Translations under genes and position numbers: made by a program
From: Lachnospiraceae bacterium
GTDB lineage: Bacteria > Bacillota > Clostridia > Lachnospirales > Lachnospiraceae
Assembly (NCBI GenBank): GCA_900757145.1
Contig: CAAEMT010000025.1
Coordinates: 1 to 15,956 of the forward strand
Direction of reading: 5' to 3'
Length of the DNA: 15,956 nt
In this document: in pieces, positions 6,947 through 14,392 of the stretch
How the letters are laid out: each line of letters begins with the position of its first letter
How positions within the stretch are numbered: position 1 is the first letter of the stretch
The notes under the pieces: generated by a model
The model's database searches: none
What the model was told of the DNA's origin: nothing
The model's input: only the letters and a program-made list of their open reading frames with translations

Positions 6947-8604
6947 ACTTTTCTTATCCGACAGCACAGGAGAAGAAAGTGCTTCAGGATATCAATCTGA
7001 CAATCGGACAGGGACAGTATGTTACTGTCTGCGGACGTTCCGGCAGCGGGAAGACAACACTGCTTCGTCAGCTGAAAAGTGCACTGGCACCGCACGGCAG
7101 ACTTACGGGTGAGATTCTGTTTGAGGGACGGCCGTTAAAAGAAGTCGGTCTTAGGGAACAGTCGGGACGTATCGGTTATGTGATGCAGAATCCTGATAAT
7201 CAGATTGTGACAGATAAAGTCTGGCATGAACTGGCATTCGGACTGGAGAGCCTGGGGATGGATCAGAAGACCATACGTCTTCGGGTAGCGGAGATGGCGA
7301 GCTACTTTGGAATTCAGAGCTGGTTTCACAAAAACGTGACAGAACTTTCCGGAGGGCAGAAACAGCTTTTGAATCTTGCCTCGATCATGGCGATGCAACC
7401 AAGTGTATTGATTTTAGATGAACCGACAAGTCAGCTTGATCCGATCGCTGCATCCGATTTTTTGAATACGGTTCGTAAGATCAACCGTGAGCTGCGCACG
7501 ACTATCATTATTACAGAGCATCGTCTGGAGGATATTTTTTACGCTTCTGATAAGGTTGTTGTAATGGAAGATGGACGGATCATTGCGGATGATGAGCCCA
7601 GAAAGATCGGAGAGTTCTTGAAAACACGCGGCAATCATATGTTTGCAGCCATGCCGACACCGGTGCAGATCTATTACGGTGTGGATAATTCGCTGACGTG
7701 TCCTCTGACAGTGCGCGAAGGAGGCGACTGGCTGAGCAGTCTCTTTGATGGAAAAGAAGTGCGTGAGCGCTGTGTGCCGGAAATGCAGGAAGGCATATGC
7801 GTACCGGATCCTGATGAGGTGACTGATCCGGCTGTATTTGTAAAGGAAATTTGGTTCCGCTATGAAAAAGACGCTCCGGATATCTTGAAAGGGGTTACGA
7901 TGCGCGTTCCAAAACAGTCGCTATTTGCTGTCGTAGGAGGAAATGGAACGGGTAAATCGACAACACTTAAAGCAATCTGCGATATTTGCCGGCCGTATCG
8001 AGGAAAAGTGTATATAGAGGGAAAACCAATACAAAAATATAAAAGAGGAGAGCTGTTTAAAGGAAATCTCGCAATGCTTCCTCAGGATCCGCAGAGTCTT
8101 TTCGTAAAGAAGACGGTGCGGGAGGATCTGGAGGAAATGCTGACTGGGAAAACGAAAGAAAAAGAGGAACAGATAGAAGAAATAGCACAGACATGTGAGA
8201 TCACATCTCTGCTCGACTCGCACCCGTATGATCTCTCAGGCGGCGAACAGCAGAGAGCAGCGCTTGCAAAGGTGCTCCTGACAAACCCGGGAATACTTCT
8301 TCTTGATGAACCGACCAAGGGGATAGACAGCTTCTTTAAACAGCAGTTTGCACGGATATTGAAGCGGCTGCAGGAGCAGGGCGTGACAATCATTATGGTA
8401 TCACATGATGTAGAATTCTGTGCCAAGTATGCCGATTACGTAAGTATGTTTTTTGATGGAAACATTGTTACAACAAATACACCGAATCGCTTTTTTTCAC
8501 GCAACAGTTTTTATACAACAGCGGCAAATCGCATGAGCCGCCATATTTTTGAAAATGCAGTAACGAATGAGGATGTGATTGAACTATGTCGAAAGAATCT
8601 GTAA
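6919..8604 (+). CDS. ecfA: ECF transporter ATPase, two EcfA domains fused
   Basis: 561 residues with two complete ABC ATPase domains in one chain. Domain 1: Walker A GRSGSGKTT (39-47), Q-loop Q90, signature LSGGQ (143-147), Walker B ending LILDEPT (164-170), H-loop H201. Domain 2: Walker A GGNGTGKST (340-348), Q-loop Q389, signature LSGGE (439-443), LLLDEPT (460-466), H-loop H496. All catalytic positions look intact, so both sites should hydrolyse ATP. It replaces the usual EcfA1/EcfA2 pair and powers the transporter formed with EcfT and the S component encoded on either side. Ribosome binding site GGAGGAG at 6907-6913. It overlaps the upstream ecfT by 28 bases and the downstream S gene by 19. 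Confidence 0.93.
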   Translation: MVHFEIKNLNFSYPTAQEKKVLQDINLTIGQGQYVTVCGRSGSGKTTLLRQLKSALAPHGRLTGEILFEGRPLKEVGLREQSGRIGYVMQNPDNQIVTDKVWHELAFGLESLGMDQKTIRLRVAEMASYFGIQSWFHKNVTELSGGQKQLLNLASIMAMQPSVLILDEPTSQLDPIAASDFLNTVRKINRELRTTIIITEHRLEDIFYASDKVVVMEDGRIIADDEPRKIGEFLKTRGNHMFAAMPTPVQIYYGVDNSLTCPLTVREGGDWLSSLFDGKEVRERCVPEMQEGICVPDPDEVTDPAVFVKEIWFRYEKDAPDILKGVTMRVPKQSLFAVVGGNGTGKSTTLKAICDICRPYRGKVYIEGKPIQKYKRGELFKGNLAMLPQDPQSLFVKKTVREDLEEMLTGKTKEKEEQIEEIAQTCEITSLLDSHPYDLSGGEQQRAALAKVLLTNPGILLLDEPTKGIDSFFKQQFARILKRLQEQGVTIIMVSHDVEFCAKYADYVSMFFDGNIVTTNTPNRFFSRNSFYTTAANRMSRHIFENAVTNEDVIELCRKNL

Positions 8605-9329
8605 AAAAATCAATATGGAATAAAAAATTTATAATAAGTCTGCTGGTTGTTCTTCTTGTGATTCCGGGAACACTCGTTGCAGCGTGGCGTTTTGGAGGCA
8701 GGAATTATTACATGAGCAGTCTTTTGCTGATCATATACTCAATGGTGCCGTTTTTTGTGAGCTTTGAGCGGAGAAAGCCGCAGGCGCGGGAACTGGTAAC
8801 GATTGCAGTGATGAGTGCGATTGCGGTAGCCTCCAGAGCAGCCTTTATTATGCTGCCGTTTTTTAAACCGATGTCGGGCATTATTATGATCACAGGCATG
8901 GCGTTTGGTCCTGAGGCGGGATTCTTGACGGGAGCGATCAGCGCTTTTGTCAGCAATTTTATTTTCGGTCAGGGACCGTGGACGCCGTGGCAGATGTTTG
9001 CCTATGGAGTTGCCGGTTTTCTTGCCGGGATTCTTTGTAAAAAAGGACTGATCAGTGCAAAAGAGAGGCTTGTGACAGCGATATTCGGAGCGATCACGGT
9101 GCTTGTTATCGTAGGATCGATCCTTGATACATGTACATTTTTTACAGTGGGTACAGGTATGAGCACTCCGTCTGTGCTTGCAGTATATATGGCAGGTCTT
9201 CCGGTCAATGCAGTTCATGCAGCTGCGACATTTTTAACCTTGTTTCTGCTTGAAAGACCAATGCTTGAAAAACTTGATCGTATCAAAGTAAAATATGGAA
9301 TGATGGATGGAGAAGAAGATGCGGTTTGA
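8586..9329 (+). CDS. ECF transporter S component, probable cobalamin specificity
   Basis: 247 residues, hydrophobic, with about six or more membrane segments (about 13-34, 43-60, 70-92, 97-122, 132-152, 162-185, 200-222). The GQGPWTPWQM stretch (128-137) between two membrane helices, and a small-residue-rich helix in the SAIAVASRAAF region, fit an ECF substrate-binding (S) subunit. It is longer than many S components (often below 200 residues), with extra N-terminal hydrophobic segments. The substrate cannot be read from the protein itself. Cobalamin is inferred from the riboswitch in front of the operon and the intrinsic-factor-like genes beside it; the cobalamin S component CbrT is a known functional precedent. 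Its start lies inside the ATPase gene and its end overlaps the second ecfT. Confidence 0.8.
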   Translation: MSKESVKKSIWNKKFIISLLVVLLVIPGTLVAAWRFGGRNYYMSSLLLIIYSMVPFFVSFERRKPQARELVTIAVMSAIAVASRAAFIMLPFFKPMSGIIMITGMAFGPEAGFLTGAISAFVSNFIFGQGPWTPWQMFAYGVAGFLAGILCKKGLISAKERLVTAIFGAITVLVIVGSILDTCTFFTVGTGMSTPSVLAVYMAGLPVNAVHAAATFLTLFLLERPMLEKLDRIKVKYGMMDGEEDAV

Positions 9330-10209
9330 CAGTTATCATCCGATGATTAATTTTATATATTTTACAGCGGCGATTGCCGGAGCAGTGTGTTTTGACCACC
9401 CTGCTTTTCTGGCAGTTTCATATATATGCGCATTTTTGTATTCCGTAAAATTAAATGGGAAACGTTCTTTTATATTTAATATCTGTCTGGTGCCGCTTAT
9501 TCTGGTGTATACAGGAATTTATTCCTATTATAATCATTATGGAGTGACAAAGCTTCGCGTTAATTTTATCGGTAATCAGATCACCCTCGAAGCAGTTGCT
9601 TTTGGATTTGTCATTGGAATGAAAATTGCTGCAGTGCTTATGATCTTATCCTGTGTTTTTACAGTTGTCTCATCAGACAAGATCATCTATCTGTTTGGGC
9701 GCATTTCACCAAAGTTGTCTTTGTTCTTGTCCATACTGCTGCGAAGTGTTCCGCGGATCAAGGCGCGTGCACGCCGCATCGGAATTTCCAGAAGCGGGAT
9801 TGGAAAAGGCTGTGCACAGGGGAATGTATTTGAGAGGATCAGGCATATCTGCGCACTGATTTCTATCCTGATCACATGGACCTTGGAAGATTTTGTCGAA
9901 AGTGCTGCGTCAATGAAGTGCCGCGGATATTCGTTAAGAGGACGGACTGCATTTTCTATTTATCGTTTTGACAACCGTGACAGAGGTTTTGTCATCGCTT
10001 CATTTGCCGGAATTTTTATGATGATAGCGGCATCCTTGCTTGATCAGACACATATTTATTATAATCCGGAAATTATTATGAATCGCATCACTATGGTATC
10101 ATTTATCTTTTATGCAGGATATGCCTGCTTTTTGCTGCTTCCGATGCTGCTCCAGATGATTGGAGAAACAAGGTTTAAGCGCTGTGTCGGTGCGGCAGAG
10201 CTGCATTGA
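9319..10209 (+). CDS. ecfT: ECF transporter transmembrane (T) subunit EcfT, copy 2
   Basis: 296 residues, paralogous to the T subunit at 6050. Both share the SYHPMINF-type N-terminus, TSDK/SSDK-(F/I)-(M/I)-YLFGR in the middle, and the second coupling motif (SMKCRGYS, 198-205, against SMKSRGYG). The first coupling motif is changed to KARARRIG (148-155). Start chosen at 9319 because GGAG (9309-9312) lies 6 bases upstream; an in-frame ATG at 9307 would add four residues but has only a weak site. It overlaps the S-component gene by 11 bases, making it the last gene of the operon. A second T subunit beside one S component and one fused ATPase is unusual. It may form a mixed complex or serve another S component elsewhere in the genome. 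Confidence 0.88.
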   Translation: MRFDSYHPMINFIYFTAAIAGAVCFDHPAFLAVSYICAFLYSVKLNGKRSFIFNICLVPLILVYTGIYSYYNHYGVTKLRVNFIGNQITLEAVAFGFVIGMKIAAVLMILSCVFTVVSSDKIIYLFGRISPKLSLFLSILLRSVPRIKARARRIGISRSGIGKGCAQGNVFERIRHICALISILITWTLEDFVESAASMKCRGYSLRGRTAFSIYRFDNRDRGFVIASFAGIFMMIAASLLDQTHIYYNPEIIMNRITMVSFIFYAGYACFLLLPMLLQMIGETRFKRCVGAAELH

Positions 10210-10326
10210 TGCTAGCAGGTCGTAAAACATATTTTTTTCACACTTCTGACATATATTGATCATATTATTTTCAAAAACAAAACACAAACAACTGTTAAAC
10301 TTTCCCATAAAAACAAGGAAAAAGAG

Positions 10327-10371
10327 CATTGTCAAAAGAGGGACGCCGATGCGACCTCTTCTTTTGCAATG
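10327..10371 (+). promoter_or_regulatory. Long imperfect hairpin in the leader of the NEW3 gene
   Basis: CATTG (10327-10331) pairs with CAATG (10367-10371), AAGAGG with CCTCTT further in, and CGC with GCG around a CGAT loop. A small internal loop and a one-base bulge are present. No T-run follows, so it is not an ordinary terminator. It ends 6 bases before the ribosome binding site AAAGGAG (10378-10384). The rest of the 186-base gap 10210-10395 is AT-rich, with no promoter or terminator I can defend. Confidence 0.45.
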
Positions 10372-10395
10372 TGCGGGAAAGGAGTATACGAATTT

Positions 10396-11607
10396 ATGAA
10401 ATGCGTCAGATTTTTGAACAGAAAGACAGGAACAGGTGCCGCCGCAATCTTGCTGGCGGCTTCTGTGCTCACGGCAGCTCCGGTGTATGCTGCGGAGGAT
10501 ACCGGACTGGGAGTCGATATGAGTACAGATTATCCGGGAATTACGGTAAAGGCAGGGGAGACGGTCAGCTTTCCGCTTGATTTTATCAGTCTGGACGGAG
10601 AGTCATACGATGTTGATCTGAGCGCAGGTGAACTGCCGGAGAATTGGAGCGGATATTTTAAGGGAGGCAGCAGCCAGATTACGAAAGTACATGTAGACGG
10701 CGATTCAAAAAAATCTGATGAAACGGGGGATCTCGCGGATTTCAGTTTGAGCGTGCCGGCAGAGGCACAGGATGGTACATATGAGGTGGAGCTGGAGGCT
10801 GACGCAGGAGCAGGCAGGAAGGATAAGCTTTTGCTGGAGGTGACAGTCAGCGTAGAGCAGGCGGGAGAGAGCAATTTTACATCAGAATATCCGGAACAGC
10901 AGGGGGCATCCGGTACGTCTTTTAGCTTTGACACCACACTTGTAAACAACCGCGGTACGAACCAGTCGTACAGCCTTTCGGCACAGACGCCGGAAGGATG
11001 GCAGGCAGCTTTTACTCCGTCAGGAGAAACAAATGCTGTGGCAAGTCTTTCGGTAGACGCAGGCGGCAGTCAGGGTATAACGGTATCTGTCACACCGCCG
11101 GAAAATGTAGAAAAAGGTGATTATGAGATACCGATAACGGCAGTGTCGGCAGATGATACATTAAAGACCACGCTTACAGTCAGTGTGACAGGCACATACG
11201 CATTGAGTCTTTCCACACCGGATCAGCGACTTAGCTTTGATGCGTATGAAAACAAAGAATCTTCCGTGACGCTTACCGTAACGAACACAGGAAATGTTGA
11301 TCTGGAAAATCTGAATCTGGCTTCGTCAGCCCCAACGGACTGGGAGGTACGATTCAGCGAATCCACAATAGATGTACTGGAGGCAGGAGCAGTGAAAGAG
11401 GTAACGGCGTATGTGAAGCCGGGAAAGAATGCCGTTACGGGAGATTATGTAACGAATATCAGCGTAAGCAATGCACAGGCATCGACAAGCACAGATTTTC
11501 GTGTATCTGTGAAAACGTCAACAGCGTGGGGAATCGCGGCCGTTGCGGTTATCATAGCGCTGGTCTGCGTGCTCGGTGCGATCTTTAAAAAGTATGGGAG
11601 ACGGTAG
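10396..11607 (+). CDS. Exported NEW3-type (Ig-like) membrane-anchored protein
   Basis: 403 residues from the ATG at 10396, chosen because it opens a clean signal peptide (MKCVRFLNRK, then an Ala/Leu-rich core ending PVYA, cut after about residue 32). An in-frame ATG at 10369 lies before the ribosome binding site and is unlikely. The outside part is about three beta-sandwich repeats (about 39-153, 160-266, 268-382). They carry the pattern of NEW3 / alpha-galactosidase-associated domains: PENWSGYF, PEGWQAAF and PTDWEVRF, each followed by a V-GDY-type strand such as KGDYEIPI and TGDYVTNI. A C-terminal membrane helix (about 378-397) and basic tail anchor it. The stop is 2 bases from the next start, so it is co-transcribed with an ABC-2 ATPase and permease. 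It is probably their extracellular partner; the substrate is unknown. Confidence 0.78.
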   Translation: MKCVRFLNRKTGTGAAAILLAASVLTAAPVYAAEDTGLGVDMSTDYPGITVKAGETVSFPLDFISLDGESYDVDLSAGELPENWSGYFKGGSSQITKVHVDGDSKKSDETGDLADFSLSVPAEAQDGTYEVELEADAGAGRKDKLLLEVTVSVEQAGESNFTSEYPEQQGASGTSFSFDTTLVNNRGTNQSYSLSAQTPEGWQAAFTPSGETNAVASLSVDAGGSQGITVSVTPPENVEKGDYEIPITAVSADDTLKTTLTVSVTGTYALSLSTPDQRLSFDAYENKESSVTLTVTNTGNVDLENLNLASSAPTDWEVRFSESTIDVLEAGAVKEVTAYVKPGKNAVTGDYVTNISVSNAQASTSTDFRVSVKTSTAWGIAAVAVIIALVCVLGAIFKKYGRR

Positions 11608-11609
11608 CT

Positions 11610-12602
11610 ATGGCAGAACATGTGATTGAGATTTCTCATCTGGTAAAGCAGTATGGGAGTAAGACTGCTGTAAATGACCTGAATCTGTCAATCCGTAAGG
11701 GAGAGGTATTCGGACTGCTTGGGCCAAACGGAGCCGGAAAGACGACAACGATACTGATGCTTCTGGGACTTACAGAACCGACCGGAGGGACGGTGAGTAT
11801 CTGCGGAAAAAACTGTGCACAGGATCCGCTGGAGGTGAAGTCGGTCGTTGGATATCTGCCGGATAATACCGGATTTTACACAGATATGACAGGGCGGCAG
11901 AATCTGCGTTTTACGGGAAGGCTGAACGGGCTTGCAGACGAAGTAATCGAGCGGCGGATCGACACTTTACTGGAACGCGTTGGTATGACAGAGGCGGCAG
12001 ATCAAAAAGCGGGCACATATTCCAAGGGAATGCGTCAGAGGCTTGGCATAGCAGACGTTTTGATGAAAGATCCGCAGATCATCGTGATGGATGAGCCGAC
12101 ACTTGGGATCGATCCGGAAGGAATGAGAGAGCTTCTGGAGCTTATACGCGAGCTTTCGGTGGAGGACGGAAGGACGATCCTGATTTCCTCGCACCAGCTT
12201 CAGCAGATACAGCAGGTGTGCGACCGTGTTGGCATTTTTGTAGAAGGAAGCCTGATCGCCTGCGGCACTTTAAAGGAGCTGGAGGAAAAGATCAGAAAGG
12301 ACGGAGGATATTTGCTGGAGCTGGAAGTGCAGCCGTGCGATGATAAAATACTGGGTATGCTGTATCAGCAGCCGGGCGTGCAGAAAATCACGAAAGAAGG
12401 AGATTGTTTTATGATTTCCTCTTCTCTCGATATTCGAAGCGCGCTGACGCGTTTTCTGGGCGAAAACGGATATTCAATCCGGCATCTGCATCAGCGCGGA
12501 GGCGATCTGGACGAGATTTACAGACGTTATTTTGAAAAGGCGGGGCAAAATGATGAAAGAAATGAGTTTAAAACAAAGAAAAAGCATATTTGGAAAAAAT
12601 GA
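11610..12602 (+). CDS. ABC transporter ATP-binding protein (ABC-2 / CcmA type)
   Basis: 330 residues. One ABC ATPase domain: Walker A GPNGAGKTT (38-46), signature YSKGMRQRLG (137-146), Walker B ending VMDEPTLGID, and H-loop H195. The Q-loop position reads GYLPDN, as in the multidrug/Nos-type subfamily, where this position is often not Gln. A C-terminal region of about 100 residues follows the ATPase core. The ribosome binding site is GGGAG upstream of the ATG. The gene overlaps the permease gene downstream by about 53 bases, and the pair should assemble as a two-plus-two exporter or membrane-remodelling ABC complex. The NEW3 protein upstream is probably its extracellular subunit. No drug, lantibiotic or copper motif identifies the substrate. 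Confidence 0.9.
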   Translation: MAEHVIEISHLVKQYGSKTAVNDLNLSIRKGEVFGLLGPNGAGKTTTILMLLGLTEPTGGTVSICGKNCAQDPLEVKSVVGYLPDNTGFYTDMTGRQNLRFTGRLNGLADEVIERRIDTLLERVGMTEAADQKAGTYSKGMRQRLGIADVLMKDPQIIVMDEPTLGIDPEGMRELLELIRELSVEDGRTILISSHQLQQIQQVCDRVGIFVEGSLIACGTLKELEEKIRKDGGYLLELEVQPCDDKILGMLYQQPGVQKITKEGDCFMISSSLDIRSALTRFLGENGYSIRHLHQRGGDLDEIYRRYFEKAGQNDERNEFKTKKKHIWKK

Positions 12603-13566
12603 AAGCATCCCAACGGTTAGGGGGCGGACGGGGCTTGCTGCTTTATTTCACAAGGAGCTTGGAGATCATCTGAAAAGCAAGCGTTTTCTGATTCTTCTGA
12701 TCCTTGTAGGAACGACCAGTTTTGCCAGCCTGTACGGAGCTGTTTCCGGAATTTCACAGGCGATAGAAAAGGACAGCAATTTTGTATTTCTCAAGCTCTA
12801 CAGCACCAGCGGAAATTCGATACCGTCCTTTATGTCTGTCATCGCGCTTCTCGGTCCGATCATCGGCCTTGCGCTTGGATTTGACTCGATAAACAGCGAA
12901 CGTGCAGGCGGCACGCTGAACCGTCTCGTATCTCAGCCGATCTACAGAGACTCGGTTATTATCGGAAAATTTTTGGCAGGCGCTGCATTGATCGCCATGA
13001 TTACATATGCGGTCGGAATTGCCATCGGCGCATTAGGCGTACTTGCTACCGGCTTAAAGCCGGAAGCGGAGGAAGTGCTGCGTATCCTGATTTTTCTAAC
13101 GTTTACGGTGGTTTATATATCGTTCTGGCTTGCACTTTCTGTTTTTTTCTCTGTTATCTGCCGCCACGCGGCAACGTCGGCGCTTGCCTCCATTGCGGTA
13201 TGGATGTTTTTCGCCATCTTCATGAGCCTGCTTGCTGCGATTATTGCGGGAGCCGTCTATCCGGTCAACAATGAATACAACGCTATGGTCAACGCTCTGA
13301 ACAACTACAATCTGGAGCTGGGGATCAACCGTATTTCTCCTTCCTACCTGTATAGTGAGGCTGTATCGACCATTATGAATCCGAGTGTCCGCACGGTGAA
13401 TATTGTGACGGTCGATCAGCTTGTCGGAGCAATTTCCGGCTATTTGAGTCTTGGACAGAGCCTTCTGCTTGTATGGCCTCATCTGACCGGACTCGCAGCG
13501 CTGATGCTTGCGGCATTTGGAGGCTCGTATATCGGTTTTATGCGTCAGGAGATCCGATCTAATTAA
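12550..13566 (+). CDS. ABC-2 type transporter permease
   Basis: 338 residues from the ATG at 12550. The frame is open from a TTG at 12532, but the G-rich ribosome binding site (GGCGGGG, 12539-12545) favours the ATG at 12550 or 12553. After a basic N-terminus with LFHKELGDHLKSKRF, typical of ABC-2 permeases, there are about six membrane segments. The diagnostic cytoplasmic loop is ALGFDSINSERAGGTLNRLV followed by SQPIYRD and IIGKFLAG, which matches the NosY-like/COG1277 class. A large extracellular loop (VYPVNNEYNAMVNALNNYNL to QLVGAISGYLS) precedes the last helix; it may contact the NEW3 protein. The gene is last in its operon, and no terminator was found after it. Confidence 0.87.
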   Translation: MMKEMSLKQRKSIFGKNESIPTVRGRTGLAALFHKELGDHLKSKRFLILLILVGTTSFASLYGAVSGISQAIEKDSNFVFLKLYSTSGNSIPSFMSVIALLGPIIGLALGFDSINSERAGGTLNRLVSQPIYRDSVIIGKFLAGAALIAMITYAVGIAIGALGVLATGLKPEAEEVLRILIFLTFTVVYISFWLALSVFFSVICRHAATSALASIAVWMFFAIFMSLLAAIIAGAVYPVNNEYNAMVNALNNYNLELGINRISPSYLYSEAVSTIMNPSVRTVNIVTVDQLVGAISGYLSLGQSLLLVWPHLTGLAALMLAAFGGSYIGFMRQEIRSN

Positions 13567-13591
13567 TAAAATTGTGCATTATCGGCAAAAA

Positions 13592-13756
13592 ATGATTGAA
13601 ATATCCAAAAGCTTTTTTTCAATCGCCAAAGTGTTCGGTATTGATCTCGTACATTTCGGACTTGTCGTGATTTTCAACATGATGATCGGACTGTCCACGC
13701 CGCCGTTTGGTATGCTTTTATTCCTGACGTTGTTCTGTTTTTGCCGAAGCTTCTGA
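13592..13756 (+). pseudogene. Remnant of a TRAP-type large permease (DctM)
   Basis: A 54-residue frame contains FFSIAKVFGIDLVHFGLVV and NMMIGLSTPPFGMLLFL. This closely fits the conserved C-terminal block of TRAP dicarboxylate/sialic-acid-type large permeases (PI-K-FGIDPVHFG, then N--IGL-TPP-GM-LF). Full-length DctM has over 400 residues, and after LFLT the frame runs into unrelated residues and a stop. No ribosome binding site precedes it, and the other TRAP subunits are absent. The fragment lies between the ABC-2 permease and the DUF1540 gene; no other gene was found in 13567-13841. Confidence 0.7.
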
Positions 13757-13841
13757 TGGGATACGCTGGCTGATGTATATTTGAATTTAAATATGGAAAG
13801 ACTACTTTCTGAAATAAAATAAAAATTCAGGAGGTATGATT

Positions 13842-14156
13842 ATGCCGGCATTAGTATGTTCCGCACAGAATTGTGTGTATAACAATGCAATGTATTGCAG
13901 CAGAGACGATATTCAGATCGATGGAGAGAGTGCAAAGGTATGTCAGGATACGTGCTGCAAAAGCTTCGAGGAGCGTAAGCGAGATAACATGCGAAGCTCT
14001 ATGGGAAGTCCGAGCATAGAGACTGGCATCGACTGCGAGGCAGTACACTGCAGACACAATAAGGAGTGCCGCTGTCACGCAGAGCATGTCGATATTTCCG
14101 GCGCGGCTGCAAAACGCTGCGGCGAGACGGAATGTGTGACATTCGATGAAAAATAA
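13842..14156 (+). CDS. DUF1540 protein with two Cys-rich repeats
   Basis: 104 residues. AGGAGGT (13829-13835) is 6 bases upstream of the ATG at 13842; the ATG at 13836 is too close to it. Two copies of the DUF1540 motif are present. Copy 1 runs from CSAQNCVYNNAMYCSRDDI through IDGESAKVCQDTCC to KSF. Copy 2 runs from CEAVHCRHNKECRC through ISGAAAKRCGETEC to VTF. The evenly spaced cysteines suggest metal binding or disulfides in a small soluble protein. The family is common in Clostridia, with no established biochemical role. The gene stands alone between the TRAP remnant and the infC operon. No clear promoter was recognised in the AT-rich stretch before it. Confidence 0.88.
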   Translation: MPALVCSAQNCVYNNAMYCSRDDIQIDGESAKVCQDTCCKSFEERKRDNMRSSMGSPSIETGIDCEAVHCRHNKECRCHAEHVDISGAAAKRCGETECVTFDEK

Positions 14157-14182
14157 GCAGCCGCAAAACCCGTAAAAAACCG

Positions 14183-14211
14183 TTGACAACGGCTGCCTGA
14201 TGTGGTAAGCT
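14183..14211 (+). promoter_or_regulatory. Promoter of infC-rpmI-rplT
   Basis: TTGACA (14183-14188), a 17-base spacer and TAAGCT (14206-14211) with TGTG just before it. The -35 is perfect; the -10 is weak. The -35 sits inside the palindrome CCGTT-GAC-AACGG (14180-14192). Confidence 0.65.
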
Positions 14212-14217
14212 ATCAGA

Positions 14218-14371
14218 GGTTGTAATTGACAGGAAAGCAGAGTATCCACTCTCACCTCGGCGCATCAGGCGACCGGCGGTTCATATCGAAGACAGGTTTG
14301 CCGTAGATACGGCGCATTTTGTTATGAGGATTATGAGTGGATGACGATGTTGTCCACTCTTATTTTATATC
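14218..14371 (+). promoter_or_regulatory. L20-type leader with attenuator before infC
   Basis: A structured leader lies between the promoter and infC. An intrinsic terminator at its end pairs GAGTGGA (14335-14341) with TCCACTC (14353-14359), followed by a T-rich tract. The same TCCACTC occurs earlier at 14245-14251, so it can pair with GAGTGGA instead and prevent termination. The early copy also sits in its own small hairpin (AGAGT 14239-14243 with ACTCT 14248-14252). This fits the known autoregulation of infC-rpmI-rplT by ribosomal protein L20 in Firmicutes: excess L20 should favour the terminator. Confidence 0.75.
14335..14370 (+). terminator. Attenuator terminator in the infC leader
   Basis: A 7-bp stem (14335-14341 with 14353-14359), an 11-base loop and a T-rich tail (14358-14370, interrupted by A). 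It precedes the infC ribosome binding site, so it acts as an attenuator and not as the end of a gene. Confidence 0.75.
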
Positions 14372-14392
14372 AGTGTGTGGAGGTGCAGTACC

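Noticed and set aside
10329..10580. 83-residue plus-strand frame over the NEW3 leader and start
   Set aside because: It runs through the leader hairpin and overlaps the signal-peptide region of the NEW3 protein in another frame, with no ribosome binding site.
13508..13756. 82-residue frame taken as a complete gene
   Set aside because: Its first third overlaps the permease gene end, it has no ribosome binding site, and its centre matches only a piece of a much larger permease.
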